Assembly (NCBI GenBank): GCA_973895155.1
Contig: OZ316899.1
Coordinates: 4,836,001-4,900,000 of the forward strand
Reading direction: 5' to 3'
Origin: Marsupella aquatica
Lineage: Eukaryota > Marchantiophyta
Length of the DNA stretch: 64,000 nucleotides
Below the pieces are notes generated by a model, which was not told where the DNA came from, ran no database searches, and saw only the letters and a list, made by a program, of their open reading frames with translations. Below, in pieces: positions 35,918-47,612 of this stretch. Every line of letters starts with the position of its first letter. The stretch's first letter is position 1. The position numbers and the translations under genes were made by a program.

Positions 35918-36440
35918 GATACTCAAAACACGCATTTCTCAACGCGCCCGATACTAAACACAACGGAAAATGTCCGATACTCCCATCTACGGAACTTCCA
36001 ATACTACCAACATTGGACATTATTATCCGATAGGTTTTGTATCGAAAATGTTATCCAATACCCCGCATATCGGACAATGTCCGAAACATCTTGTATCGCA
36101 AATTGAGAGCCGACATGTTTTTTAGACATCCGATAATAATAGTATCGAAAGCTAATTCGGATAGGTTTGGTTTTGGACATTTATCGATACAAGTCTTATC
36201 GGACATATTTTTGCGATACTAATTACAACGGAAATCATTTGCAAAGACTGAGGTATCGGTTACTGTCCGTTGAAATTGCTATCGGACCCCTCCTCGGCTG
36301 CGGGCTTAAGTGTCCGATTTGTGGAGTATCGGATAGTGGCTTCTGATTGTTATAGTATTAGAAAATCTGATACTTTGAGGATGGGAAGGGGTTTTTTGCT
36401 TTGGCAATACTGATGTGTGTCCGATATGTTTCCGATGTTA
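35918..36440. repeat. CACTA-A subterminal repeat array
   Basis: About 20 copies of a short motif, TCCGATA or its inverse TATCGGA with variants, occur in both orientations, often preceded by TGT. Transposase binding sites of CACTA elements cluster in this way just inside each end. Confidence 0.8.
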
Positions 36441-36642
36441 TTTGAATGGGATATGGTATGGGACTTTCGTGTTTTACAATGTCTAGGTTGCATGGAATTA
36501 ATGGATTCAGATATGGGGCATACTTTAAGCAATAGATATGTATACTGCATGAAATTGTGGACAATGAGAAAAATTGTAGAATGCCGATAAAAAGATAGTG
36601 CCGGTAAAAATATACATGAAGATGTGGGGTCTACAATTTATA

Positions 36643-39600
36643 CTAACTCGTGGGGGGTATGTCTCTATCTTCCACTACAACTACGTTGGGTCTCTCTTGG
36701 ACTATGGACCGTGATCTGGGAATATACGGCATGACAATGGACCACTTGGGGTCATTGGGATAGGGTAGGTAAAAGCATTGCTCAAGGTGATGTGGGAAGG
36801 CAAAGGGATCTGAGGACCTCCAGTTGGAACTGATGACACTATTTGCGGATGTCTTCAAACGAGTAAAACTGCATGCATCATCTTCACAAGTACGATTGTG
36901 GCCTACAAGATTCATCTTGAACCATTTGCACTTGAATACCACTTCCTCCAAAGTAGTATGTGCATGGTACTTCACTGTTAGGATCTCCTCAATCTTCCCA
37001 TAATGGGCCATGGTGGAGCGAATGGGATTCATGTCTGACATGCTACTCTGGGAATCTTGGGTGAACCAACCCATCACCCCACAATCCTGTGTAGCTGCCC
37101 TCTTCTCATCAAGTCGTTCCACACGAAAATGTCTCCCCTTTGACCACATGGCAGTCTGAGTCGTGACTATAAGTAGTGGACCATGAACCAAGGTACGAAG
37201 TTTATCTGTCACGTTTGGGTAGTGTAATACACTCTCCCCGGTACCCACCAGGGCATCCACTTCTAACAACTTCTCCTTCATGTATGGGTGAAACTTGGGA
37301 AATAACCGTGGGCGTTGACTGTTTTGCTTCTCCTCCTCATAAAATGTTGTCCACTCCCTGACAACCTCGGGTGAGTTATACAACATAAATGTTGTGAGCT
37401 GTAAATGCTCTGCTGAGCCTATGAGACGCTCTCCAGATGCCCCAGTGAGTCTATCATCCTCGTAGTCAGCCTCTCGTGCCACCTCATCTATCCATCCCCT
37501 AGGAGCACTAGGATCTAGTGTGGCAACTATGTTTGTACAGTAAAACATACTCCCTGCTCCAAGATGACGCTCCGCAATGCTACCTTCCACCCGAGTGATT
37601 AAAGACATATGACTTCATCACCCTCATATAACGCTCTACCCAATACATCCATCAACAATGTACTGGGCCTGCAATTGCAACCTCGCGCACTAAATGTATG
37701 AGGAAATGAACCTGACCATCAAAGAATGAGGGAGGGAGTGCCTTCTCCAACTTGCAGACAACCTCTACTCTAAATATCTCCATAGCAGCAATGTCATCCT
37801 CCTGTACCTCCTTTTGACATACCCATCTTAAGAGCTTACCCAATGACCAAAGGGCATCACGAAGTTCCTCACTACCCAATCCAATAATAGCAACTGGAAG
37901 AACATGTTCAAGCAACCGATGATAATCATGTGTCTTCAAGAAAGATGGCCATTTTGGAGAATCCTCCCCCCCAAATGCCTTCCGAAGATTGGTACCATAA
38001 CCTGTGGGAAACCTCATCAACCCAATACGTCTGCGAAACTCAATGCGCTCTGCCCTTGTCAAAACCCAAGGAGGATGGATGCTAGGGGGAGCACCAGGGG
38101 GGTCCAAAGATGGCCAAAAACCTAAAAGACCATGCATCCCCATCTCCTCACAACTTTCTCTCCAATTGTTATTTTTTCCCCCATATAAATGGCGAATCAA
38201 TGATTTCCCCACATTCCCCTCAATGTGCATAGGGTCTAACAAGTGATTAATGGGCATATCTGACCAATATGGCAATTGTGACAATGCAGACAAACGGGTC
38301 ATGCCACATCTGAATAATGGTAATGGATCACTTGGATCCTGAACTCTTCCCCATACCTCTCTCCAATATGTTGGATCCTTCCGCTGAGGTTGAGGACGAA
38401 TATCAGGTTGGCCCTCATCAGTATCATAAAGGAATGGATCACTCCTCCAAGGATGGTCTGGTGGAAGATATTTAGTATGACCAATGTAAACAATTTTTTG
38501 CAAAGTACTTGACTTGGGCCTGGCCACCCCCTCCAAATCGGGTCCACATGTAGAGCAAGCTCGATAGCCTGATGTTTGCAATCTAGAAACATATCCAAAC
38601 CCTGCCCAGTGCATAGAAAACACATTCATAAAATAAGGTTCATCAAGGCAAAAATCTGCATAATTGCAATTAAATACAAGGTTTAGGTACTAGAGGAAAT
38701 AAAGGTTTACCATACCTGGTAAATCATGCATGGTCCACATAAGGATGGCCTTTAGAGTAAATACGTGGGATAAACCTCCTGTGTTGTGACGTCCATCATA
38801 ACAATCCACTCCTCTCCACAGTTGTATCAACTCATCAATCAATGGCTGCAAGTACACATCAATCTTTTTAACTTGCTTAGGACCCGGAATAATCATGGAG
38901 AGTAGTAGGTGACCTTTCTTCATGGCCATCCAAGGAGGGATGTTGTAGTTTGTCAACACTACTGGCCACACCGAATATGGTTTGGCTTTTCCTGTCAATG
39001 CAAAAGGGCTGATACCGTCTGCTGCCAAGCCTAGTCGAACATGTCGTGGGTCAATTTTGAACTCTCCCCATCTATCCTCTACAAATCGATTGGCAGGAGA
39101 GTCAATCATCATCCGCATGGCACTAGAGGGTACAACCATATCAGAACAATTTTGTGAGTGCCATACCATCATCTCAGCCAACTCTGCACATCGGAATTGA
39201 TGTCGCAATCGAGGGATAAGAGGAAAGTACCTCATAACCTTTTGCGGTACCTTCCCCGTCAACATGTCATCACGGTACCGTGGCTTCTGACATTTAGGAC
39301 ATGTAGTGGCATTTTCATGCTCACCGTTAAAAAGAATGCAATCATCCACACATGCATGTATCACCTCATACTTCAGGCCAATGGACCTCAACACCTGTTT
39401 GCCTCTTTCCAAGAGGCTGGCAATGCGTTGCCTACTGGCAAAATACGATCATGCAAGGTACGGAAAACATCATCCAAAAGTAGATTGCTTGCCCCATGTC
39501 TTTGCTGCAAGTTGAGCAACAACATTATTGATGAGAGCCAAGATAACCTACTCCCCTCGAATATGCGAGTACGGGCATGACGTTGCGCCTCCTCCCATTG

Positions 39601-39840
39601 CTTGTCTTGGGACCCCCTAGAAGGATGTGGATGACTAGTCCTTTCATGGGTTGAACCAATGTCCTCCAAACCAATGTCATAATGATCATCATAGAATTGG
39701 TCCATGAGCTCATCCATGGCCCTCTCCTCATCAAGATGGTCTTGGATAGGATCATCACCATCATGTCGTACCCCATCCTCTTGCCTTTGCGGTTCATGCC
39801 CACGGTTGGCCACCATGGCCTCAACAAGGTGTTGTCGCAT
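36643..39840 (-). pseudogene. CACTA-A transposase: TNP2, DUF4218, DUF4216
   Basis: ATG 39840 starts an acidic N-terminal region. TNP2 follows (HACVDDC, CPKCQKPRYRD, FPLIPRLRHQFRC, catalytic motif LGLAADGISPFA). An 114-bp intron (38715-38602; GTATGG donor, GGGCAG acceptor) joins MHDLPG to FGYVSRLQTSGYRACSTCGP. Next come LSQLPYWSDMPINHLLDPMH, the DUF4218 region (KTHDYHRLLEHVLP, FFDGQVHFLIHLVREVAIAGPVH) and a long DUF4216 region (VKYHAHTTLEEVVFKCKWF, YPNDPKWSIVMPYIPR) ending at 36643. Breaks: a one-base deletion near 39400 inside the KQVLRS region, a TGA at 37652-37654 where CGA (Arg) is expected in GPVHxxWMY, and a shift near 37600. All major domains remain, so decay is recent. It would mobilise this element and its non-autonomous relatives. 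Confidence 0.88.
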
Positions 39841-40003
39841 AGCTCGTGATATTACCCCAATATCAGGCGTTACATATTGATTCTATCATACAACATCAAT
39901 TAATTAATCTCATCAACACATGCACTGTTGAACAACATCATTCTCATGTAAACATGTAAAATAAACTGACATATATATACATGTATGTAAGTCCAAAAAA
40001 CTA

Positions 40004-41353
40004 TCATGGACGACAACGCAAGGACAATTTTGGTGCATCCCACTCATACTCACACAATAACTCCTCACCAGCTCTAATGGTCCTAACAGCTACTGTCATG
40101 ATATGGTCGTCCATATGTTTCACAAAATATGGATGTCTAGGTGGACCAAACATTTGAATCCACTCTACATTAGCCTCCAAACCTCTATCTCTACCTGTGG
40201 TACTATTGATGTACCCTGCTAAATTACCGTTCCGAATAGAGTCACCATCAATCATCCGGCAATGCCATGGCCTAGTGAAGACCTCATCCGGGTCTGAGTC
40301 CATCCTCAATGCATACACACCCCAACTTGGGTGTTGACGCAACAAAATATTCCAACTCTTGGAGTTATATACAGCCCCAATGTAAGGAAAGAGGTGCTCT
40401 CCATCATAACCACGTCTCCATGGCTTTGGAGGGACCACAATATCCTCCAAAGCAAAAAGACCATATCCTATATCAGGACCAATAGAGGATGCCTTCACTA
40501 TCCAAGGGCGACCCCATATCTGAACTGGTTCATCTGTAGGAATAAAATCTGGAAATTTGAAGAGACTTGGAGAAAAGTCCTTAAAAACTTTGGCAGCCCT
40601 ACCAGTGAGATAGGATAGTCCAAACCTGCCCTCAACGCAAATATAATCTACGTTACCGGCTGGTCGATCACTAGTACCTAACACCTCCTCTCGGCTGTCT
40701 ACCTGGTCCAGTGGTCCATACTGCCGTCTACGTCTACCAGATCGTGGTCGTGTACGTAGGACCCTAGTAGTCACAACCTCGGGCCGAGAGACCGGTTCCC
40801 CCTCTACATGCTCATGTGTGGGCACGGGACTGGGGATAGGAGCAGGTGGGCTAAGAGGCATCTGGGCAGGAGGAACTGCAAGCAACTCCCTGGCCCTTGC
40901 TAGAAACCCTTCCAACCACACAGCTTGAGGAACCAAAGGAGGTGGGGGCCTACGAGGCACCTATTTCAACACACGTACAATGGTTTTACACAAATCAATA
41001 AATTAAGTAGTGGGATGTAAATGCAAGATAATTAAGCAATACCCTAAATTGGAATGCATATATGGAATGAATAGGGGACATAAACATATCTGTACCTGGC
41101 TAGGCAAATACCCTGGCATATCACCCTCGTGGCGGCCATAGTTCTCGATGTGCTCACAAGTCTCCCACGCATGTTGAACCACAAGTCCCTTACATCTCAC
41201 ACACCAGCAAGGTATGGGTCCTAGTGGAGCACGAGGACGATCTGGAGGAGGGGGTGGAGGAACATCCCCCTCAGACGAGCTTGTGTCTGAGTCTGAATCT
41301 GACATGGAACTATCAGAAGTAGACATCTGCATGCATGAAGTACACTCATTCAT
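40004..41353 (-). CDS. SET-domain protein with CACTA-type Cys module
   Basis: Predicted two-exon gene of about 404 residues inside CACTA-A. Exon 1 (41353-41096) has a Ser/Asp-rich start, a proline run and a Cys module (CWCVRCKGLVVQHAWETCEH) comparable to the one opening the CACTA-B protein. A CAG|GTACAG donor (41095) and an AAATAG acceptor (40961) join it in phase to exon 2 (40960-40004). Exon 2 has a Pro-rich linker, a basic stretch RPRSGRRRR (possible nuclear signal) and a SET domain at about residues 240-392: GYGLFALEDI, the FPYIGAVYNS turn, GNLAGYINST in the place of the cofactor-binding NHS motif, and AGEELLCEYEW with the Tyr-bearing C-terminal motif. SET domains transfer methyl groups to lysines, mostly of histones. 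The NHS-like motif is atypical, so activity is uncertain. The ORF is uninterrupted, unlike the neighbouring transposase. The start ATG is chosen as the first in frame. Confidence 0.75.
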
Positions 41354-41637
41354 GTAAGCTGCATAAAAGAAGACAAGTGTTGGAGTATCAAAATAGAATT
41401 AATTAATGCATGACATACAAAAGTCCTGTTGTACCTCAATGATACCCGCGCTTTGCCAGCCTACCGTGTCGTATTTTCTACACACAAGGTGTGGGACATC
41501 CAAAATCTCTGCATATATGGGTGAGCATTTTGCTAATGAGCATAATCTGTAAGTGCGAAAGAGTGTAGGAAGAACACACCACATATAAAAAAATTCCAAC
41601 ATACAAATTAAGTGTAAATGATGCGGCTTGTGAAGAG

Positions 41638-42360
41638 GGGACATCATACCTCCTGGATGCGCGGTCTCACACTATGCATAGTGCATTGTCCAAAACAAAA
41701 CCTACCTACCCCCTCACAAACATTGAACCACCCCTCCAAACACAAGGTACTGTGCATCAAATCCAACACAACCATTAGCCTAATATATGGAGGTTGAACC
41801 TTATCCTAAGAAAAGGTGTAACCTTATCCTAGTAAAACCCCATAACCCTAAGCCCATAAACCCCTCCAAAGAAATGATCCAAATAGCTTTCACCCAGAAA
41901 TGGTTCGTACAAAAACTTCTTGTAGTATTTTGTCTATCATATATCATAGTATTGAGTTCCCATCACCACAATCATCCCTAAACTTGCAAGGAACTTGCAA
42001 GAGGACATCATACCTCCTGGATGCACGGTTTCATGCATAGTGCATTGTCCAAAATCAAAACCTCCCTACCCCCTCAAAAAAAGTTAACCACCCCTCCAAA
42101 AGCAAGGTACTACACATCAAATCCAAACACAAAGATTAGCCTAATGAAGGGGTTTAATATTATCCTAACAAAAGGTATAATGTTATACTAATAAAACCTC
42201 TACGTACACCCATAATCCCCTATAAAGAAATGAAACAAAAGGCTTTCACCCGAAAATGATTCATACAAAAACTTCTTGTAGTATTTTCTTGATCCTATAT
42301 TACATATCATAGTATTGAGTTCCCATCACCACAACCACCCCTAAAACACCAAGACTCTAT
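41638..42360. repeat. tandem duplication of about 365 bp
   Basis: ggacatcatacctcctggat begins near 41638 and again near 42003. Both units go through gcatagtgcattgtccaaaa and aaaacttcttgtagtatttt to the ttgagttcccatcaccacaa stretch. The copies differ by small indels. The array lies upstream of the SET gene. Confidence 0.85.
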
Positions 42361-42507
42361 ACACAATTGCATCATTAATTAGAGCCCAATATCTTAAGCA
42401 TGCAAGACCATAGCTTATCAAAAAATTACATAGTCCGGTACAAACCCCAAAATTTGTTCTCCGCAACAAAGAAACTTGCAAGAGGTCCCTCTACATGCAT
42501 GACACGT

Positions 42508-43374
42508 TGTCGTGCCGAATGATTTTGGCTCAGGAATGGCTTTTATAGGGGATGATGGACGAGGCTTCCCGGTTGGGTTGCATGCATGCTGACTCGGAGG
42601 GGCTCCTTGGTTGGATGGATTGAGGTTTGGTGATTGGGTAGGTCGTCACCAGGTTTGGTGTTTGGGTGAGTCACCAGGCTTGGAGTTTGGATGAGCCTCG
42701 CTGATGGCAGCTGGCTCAGGCTGGATGGTTGGGTTTTTGATGCTACTTAAGACTTGAGCCTTGGCTCATTGAGGTTGTCGATTGTCTATTCAGGTTGGTT
42801 GAATTACGTTCTTTGAGTTCCGCTCCGTTCTGCGGGACTCGGCTGTTGTGCGTCGGTTTTGGAGTTCTGAGCGAGTTTTCGATCCAGGCGGGAAGTTTCT
42901 CGAGTCTGGAGTTTCATTGATCCAGGCGGGGAGTCTCTCGAGTCTGGAGTCTCGTTGATCTAGGCGAGAAGTTTCTCGAGTCTGGAGTCTCGTTGATCCA
43001 GGCGGGGAGTTTTCTCGAGTCTGGAGCCTCGTTGGTCCAGGCCCGAGTTCCGTGCGAGCTGTTTTAGACTAGTGGAGTAGCTAGTCGAGTTTTGGTTTTG
43101 TGAACTAAGGAGGATAGTTTTTCCGTCAGATTTTGAGTAGTTAGTCACTCAAGGAGTTCTACCCGATAAGTTAGAGGTAGCGGCCCGCCGTAGGGCCAGC
43201 TACCAGACTCTTGCGGGCAAGCTTACTCAAGGGCACCTATTGTAAACTTTGTGCGAAAAGTAAAAAATATAAAGGAGTGAGAGTTCGCTCTGAAAAGTGC
43301 TTGTCACCTGTCCTGATCGCAGCCAGAAGTGCGTAGTTTGCCCGAGGAGCCCCTAACTTAAAGTCCACGTGACA
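42508..43374 (+). repeat. Ty3/gypsy 5' LTR and primer-binding site
   Basis: The LTR ends ...GTCCACGTGACA at 43374 and is followed by TTGGCGACCATACTGGGGA, a gypsy-type tRNA primer site. A TATA-like AATATAAAGGAG lies at 43266-43277. The start is placed at TGTCGTGCCGAATG (42508) from the TG rule alone. A 38-bp tandem repeat lies inside at 42881-43045. No 3' LTR exists in the window. Confidence 0.7.
42881..43045 (+). repeat. 38-bp tandem repeat in gypsy LTR, 4.3 copies
   Basis: Units start GATC(C/T)AGGCG at 42881, 42919, 42957 and 42995, with a partial GGTCCAGG at 43034. Each contains the core TTCTCGAGTCTGGAG or a close variant. Confidence 0.92.
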
Positions 43375-43397
43375 TTGGCGACCATACTGGGGATTCC

Positions 43398-46300
43398 TTG
43401 GGGCGGTTGGATGAGATGGGTGACTATGACGAAGTCGATCGGATATCGAGCATCATCATGTCGATGATGAGAACCATAAGGAAGGAAGAGCTTGAGTCGG
43501 AAAGGGCGAACAGAGAAGCGAATAGAACTACTCGATGTCTCCAAGAGGTTCTGAAGGAGAATGGGCAGTTCGATGGGAGAAATGTGACAAGCTACCTTAA
43601 GTCTTACTTGACAGAGGCAGTTGTCTACAAGTTGGACGAAGGGACAGCCGTGAAAGAGTTCATGGTGCTGGTTGAGAAGGAGTTGAGTTCGACGGTGCGA
43701 ACCATCGTTGAGTCAGCTGAGGGTTGGGATGATTTCGACCAGAAGATGAAAGAGGAGTTCCAAGCTGAGGATGCTGATCGGGTCACGCAGGCTACCTTCT
43801 TGGATTGGGTGAATGACAGGAACAAGAAGCTGAAGGGGCCGCAAGAGCTCCTAAGGGAGTTCAAGAGAAGGGTGTCTCAGTTACCAAAGCGGGATGTGGG
43901 AATCATCGAGTTGCAGCGCTCGACGCTCTTCTTGCGGGCAGCCGATGAGGACCTTTGAGAAGAGCTTGAGAACGCGATGGAGCTGCTGGAACCTTCGAGA
44001 GTTACCTTGTCTAACGACTGGAACCAAGTTGAGAAAGCGGTGTCGAAAGTGAGCAATCGACACCGGCGGCGAGAGCTAGACAAGGAGGCTACCACTCTCG
44101 ACCTGAGGCCGTCGGAACCGATATTGAGGAAAGGGAAGCGAGAGCCAGCGAAGGATGAGATCAAACCATCGGTGGATGATCTCGCAGAAATGATGCAGAA
44201 CCTGAAGATCTTGGCGGCACATGCAGTCGAGAATCCAAAACCGAGGGTTGCGAGTGCTCCCGAGAGGAAGCGAGAGATGCAGAGTTGGCCATGCATGTGG
44301 TGCGATAGCAAAGAGCATGACAAATGGGAGTGCCTGGACCTGAGGGAAGCTGCGGATAAAGGGCTGATCAAGTTCGTCGGTGAAGTTGGTCAGAAAAAGA
44401 TATCGTTTGCCGATACTGAAGAGCCGATCCCATTCAACTCCAACAAGGGAGGCATGAAGGCTTTGGCTGAGAAGCGAGCAGGGAAGCGAGTCGAAGAGGC
44501 GTCCTCTTCGCACCTGGAAGCGAATGTTTACAATGTGGAGTTGGATGGCCCCGTGACGGAAACGGACAAATTTTACAAGCGCTTGGCGGATCTGGTGCGA
44601 GAGAGATCCGGATGGAGTGACCCGGTGCTGATCAATGCGATAACGGTTGAGGTTGGGGCTAGTTGGGATGCCTTGGTCGAGTCAAAAAGGAAGAAAACCG
44701 ACGAGGATGACACTCCGTCTCAATCAGGAGAACGAGAGAGGCGGGACACTCGAGACAAAGAAAGGAGGGTTAGGTTCGAAGAAGAGGAAATGAGCGAGAA
44801 AGAGCCGGAAAAAGGGAAACCGACCAGGAAGGACCCGGGCTGGGTGCTTGGCAGGGACGTGGACCAGACCATGTACCCGGAGGTCGTAGCTGAGAAGTTC
44901 TGGAGCCAACAGGCTCAAGGGTTTACCAACGCCGAGTTCTTTGGCAGTATGAGGCAAGAGATCCAGGAAGCGATCTTGGAGAGATCCAAGAGGAAACGGA
45001 TTTACAAGGAGGGTGTGAACTCGGTCAGTTCAATGAAGGACTATCTTTGGGGCGGATGTCCGAATGTGATGGTGAAGTTTGGGAATGTCAAGCAGGCTTG
45101 CAACATTTTTGTTCATGAGCACTTGTCGTTTCCGGTGATACTGGGCATGCCGTTCATCACTGAATGGAGGATGGAGACAAAGGTTCTGGATGGTACTACC
45201 TTCATGGTGAAGGTTCGGAGCAAAGATGGGAAAGAGGTGGTTCAATTTCCGACTGTTTTACCTGGAAACGAGAGGAATAGGAAAGGGTTGAGGACTGAGA
45301 GTATCGATTCCGGTCCAGGTCTGGAAAACGACTTGGCACTTCGCTGAAAAGAGTGGATCAGCGGAGTGCTCGTTCCTTAGCTCCTTGTGAAAGGGAAAAT
45401 ACGATGGATAATGGAGAGGAAGAGTCACTCGAATGTGCGGAGTCTAACTTGGGAATGGACAAGCTGCAGAAGGAGCTGGAAAGGCAGTACTCGTCTATGG
45501 CCGTGCTTGTATACTCGAGTACCAAATACAAAACGGTCGACAAGAAGGTGAGGCCGGCGGCGATACCTTTGCCGGACGATGCGATGGAGGTTATGGATCG
45601 AGCGAGATTGGAACCAAGGCTGAGGCCAACTGATCGGATAGGGCATAAGTTTACTCAAGAGAGTTTGGCAAAGCTAAAGGTTGGTTCGGATGGGTTACTT
45701 ACGGAGGTGGAGCAAGTGGCATTTCAAAAAATGATAATGGAGCATGGTAAGGCATTCTCGTTTTCGATTGAGGAGATTGGTTGTGCGGATCCGAGTAAGG
45801 TGACACCGATGGTCATCTTTACCATCCCTCATGTTCCATGGGATCTGAAACCGATTTCGGTTCCGCGGGCTTTAGCTCCAAAGCTTGCAGAACTGCTTAA
45901 GGAGAAGCTGAGCGCTAGGATTCTCAAGAGGTCTGATGCTCCCTACTCGAACAGATGGTTTACGGTGAGAAAGAAGAATGGAAGCTTGAGGTTCATTCAG
46001 GATATGCAACCTCCAAACAAGGTGACCATCAGGAATGTGGGAGTTGGGCCACTCGTGGATGAGTTTGTGGAGGAGTTCACTGGAAGGGCGATCTACTCCA
46101 TGGGTGATTTGTTTTTGGGTTACGACCAGTTCCAGTTGGCGCAAGAGAGCCGAGACATTACGACTATGAGGACTCTGTTGGGCCTCTTGAGGATGTGCAC
46201 TCTTCCTCAAGGGGCGACGAACTCAGTTGCACACATGCAAAATGCAATGAGCAAAATCTTGGAGCCGTTCATTCCGGAAAAAGTGAGACCGTTTATTGAC

Positions 46301-47612
46301 GATGTCCCGATAAAAGGGTGCTTGGCTGAAGGGAGGGATGAGACCTTGAGAAGTGATGGGATCCGGCAGTTTGTGTGGGATCACATTGCGGATGTTAAGG
46401 CGGTTCTCGAGAAGCTGATTGATGTGGGAGTCACTCTTTCGGGAGAGAAGTCTGAATTCAGAATGAAAGAAGTGAAAGTCGTTGGGCAAATGTGCGGATC
46501 TTATGGGAGGAAACCGAACATGGATAAGGTGAGAGCTATTAGCGAGATGAAGGATTGCGAATCGGTGCCGGAAGTTTGAAGGTTTCTGGGTGCTTGTGTC
46601 TTTTATAAGATCTGGATCCCTCACTTCTCGCACCTGGCGGACCCGCTCTATGAGCTGTTGAGGAAAAAGGTTAAGTGGAGATGGCTACCCGAGCATAGTG
46701 AAGCAATGGCTAAGCTTAAGAGCGCTCTCATGAGCCCACCAGTTCTCCAAGCTGCGGACTATGAGAACGGGCGACCACTGATCATGACTGTTGATGCGAG
46801 TCCGTTCGCAGCCGGGTGGGCTGTTGGGCAAGATGACGAGAATGGAGAAAGGTATGCGATCAGATTTGGGGCAAAAATTTTTACGGAAAGGCAAAGGAGA
46901 TATGCTCAAGTTAAGAGAGAGCTTTGGGGTGCCAAGGTGGCACTCCATCAGGAGAGGAACTATTTGATTGGGGCGCCGGTGGTGGTTGAGACTGATTGCC
47001 AATCGCTGCTGGGAATGATCGCGAATTGTGACACGTCTGACATAGCGATGCTCAGGTGGATTGCTTTCATTCGGATGTTCAACCCTGAGCTAAGTCACAT
47101 TGCGGGAAAGGATAATCTGGTTGCCGACATGCTGTGAGGGCGAGATTCGGAAATGAGGTAGCAACGAGAGTTGGCAAGGTGACCAGAACCAAAAGTGTTG
47201 GAAGTCTAGAGTTCAAGGAGGAACTCTACTCGGGAGAGTTGCTGGATATCAGACGTTACATTAGCACTTTGGAGAAGCAACCAGAGTGGAGTTACCAGGA
47301 GTTCGTCAAGATCCGGAAGAGATCTTACAAGTTCCTATTGAGGGAGGGTTATTTGTGGCGAAGGCATAAGGACCCAAGTCAGTTGTTGCAGAGGGTTGTG
47401 GATACTAAGGGTGAGAAAGACCGAATTCTCAAAGAGAGCCATGATGCTGACATGGCTGGGCACAAAGGGGTGCATTCGACTTACGAGAGGGTTCGGAAGC
47501 TGTACTGGTGGCCAGGTTTGTACTTGGCCGTTCGAGACTATGTCGAGACTTGCGAGGTTTGCCAGTTTTACTCGAGGATCCGACATAGGGATGGATTGGT
47601 TCCGACTTACCC
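43398..47612 (+). pseudogene. Ty3/gypsy gag-pol, truncated in integrase
   Basis: Order: gag (43398-43958, KGPQELLREFKRRVSQLP); a TGA at 43956-43958 in a LRAADEDL-EELEN context; the rest of gag with one CCHC knuckle (CMWCDSKEHDKWEC); a protease remnant ending VILGMPFITEW, but without a visible D-S/T-G; RT (45353-46579) with RFIQDMQPPNK, YSMGDLFLGYDQFQL and the active site RPFIDDVPIKG; RNase H (46658-47137; VDASPFAAGWAVGQ, VVETDCQSLLGM); and an H2C2 zinc-binding integrase start (GHKGVHSTYERVRKLYWWPG...CEVCQFY). It then stops abruptly at 47612, where the sequence shared with 2353-3400 begins. TGA at 46577-46579 and a one-base loss near 47135 break the frame further. The integrase core and 3' LTR are lost. 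Confidence 0.9.

Larger units (their letters stand above)
35892..42500 (-). mobile_element. CACTA-A transposon carrying a SET-domain gene
   Basis: The left terminus at 35892 reads CACTAGTACATTTTAGG, followed by a dense subterminal motif array (35918-36440). Two genes run leftward: a SET-domain gene (41353-40004) and a transposase gene (39840-36643). 41638-42360 holds a tandem duplication of about 365 bp in the presumed promoter region. No right terminus was found before the gypsy LTR at 42508, so the right boundary is approximate and the end may be deleted. Confidence 0.8.

Noticed and set aside
45030-46633. Minus-strand ORFs opposite the gypsy RT
   Set aside because: They mirror the well-supported plus-strand RT and carry no motif.
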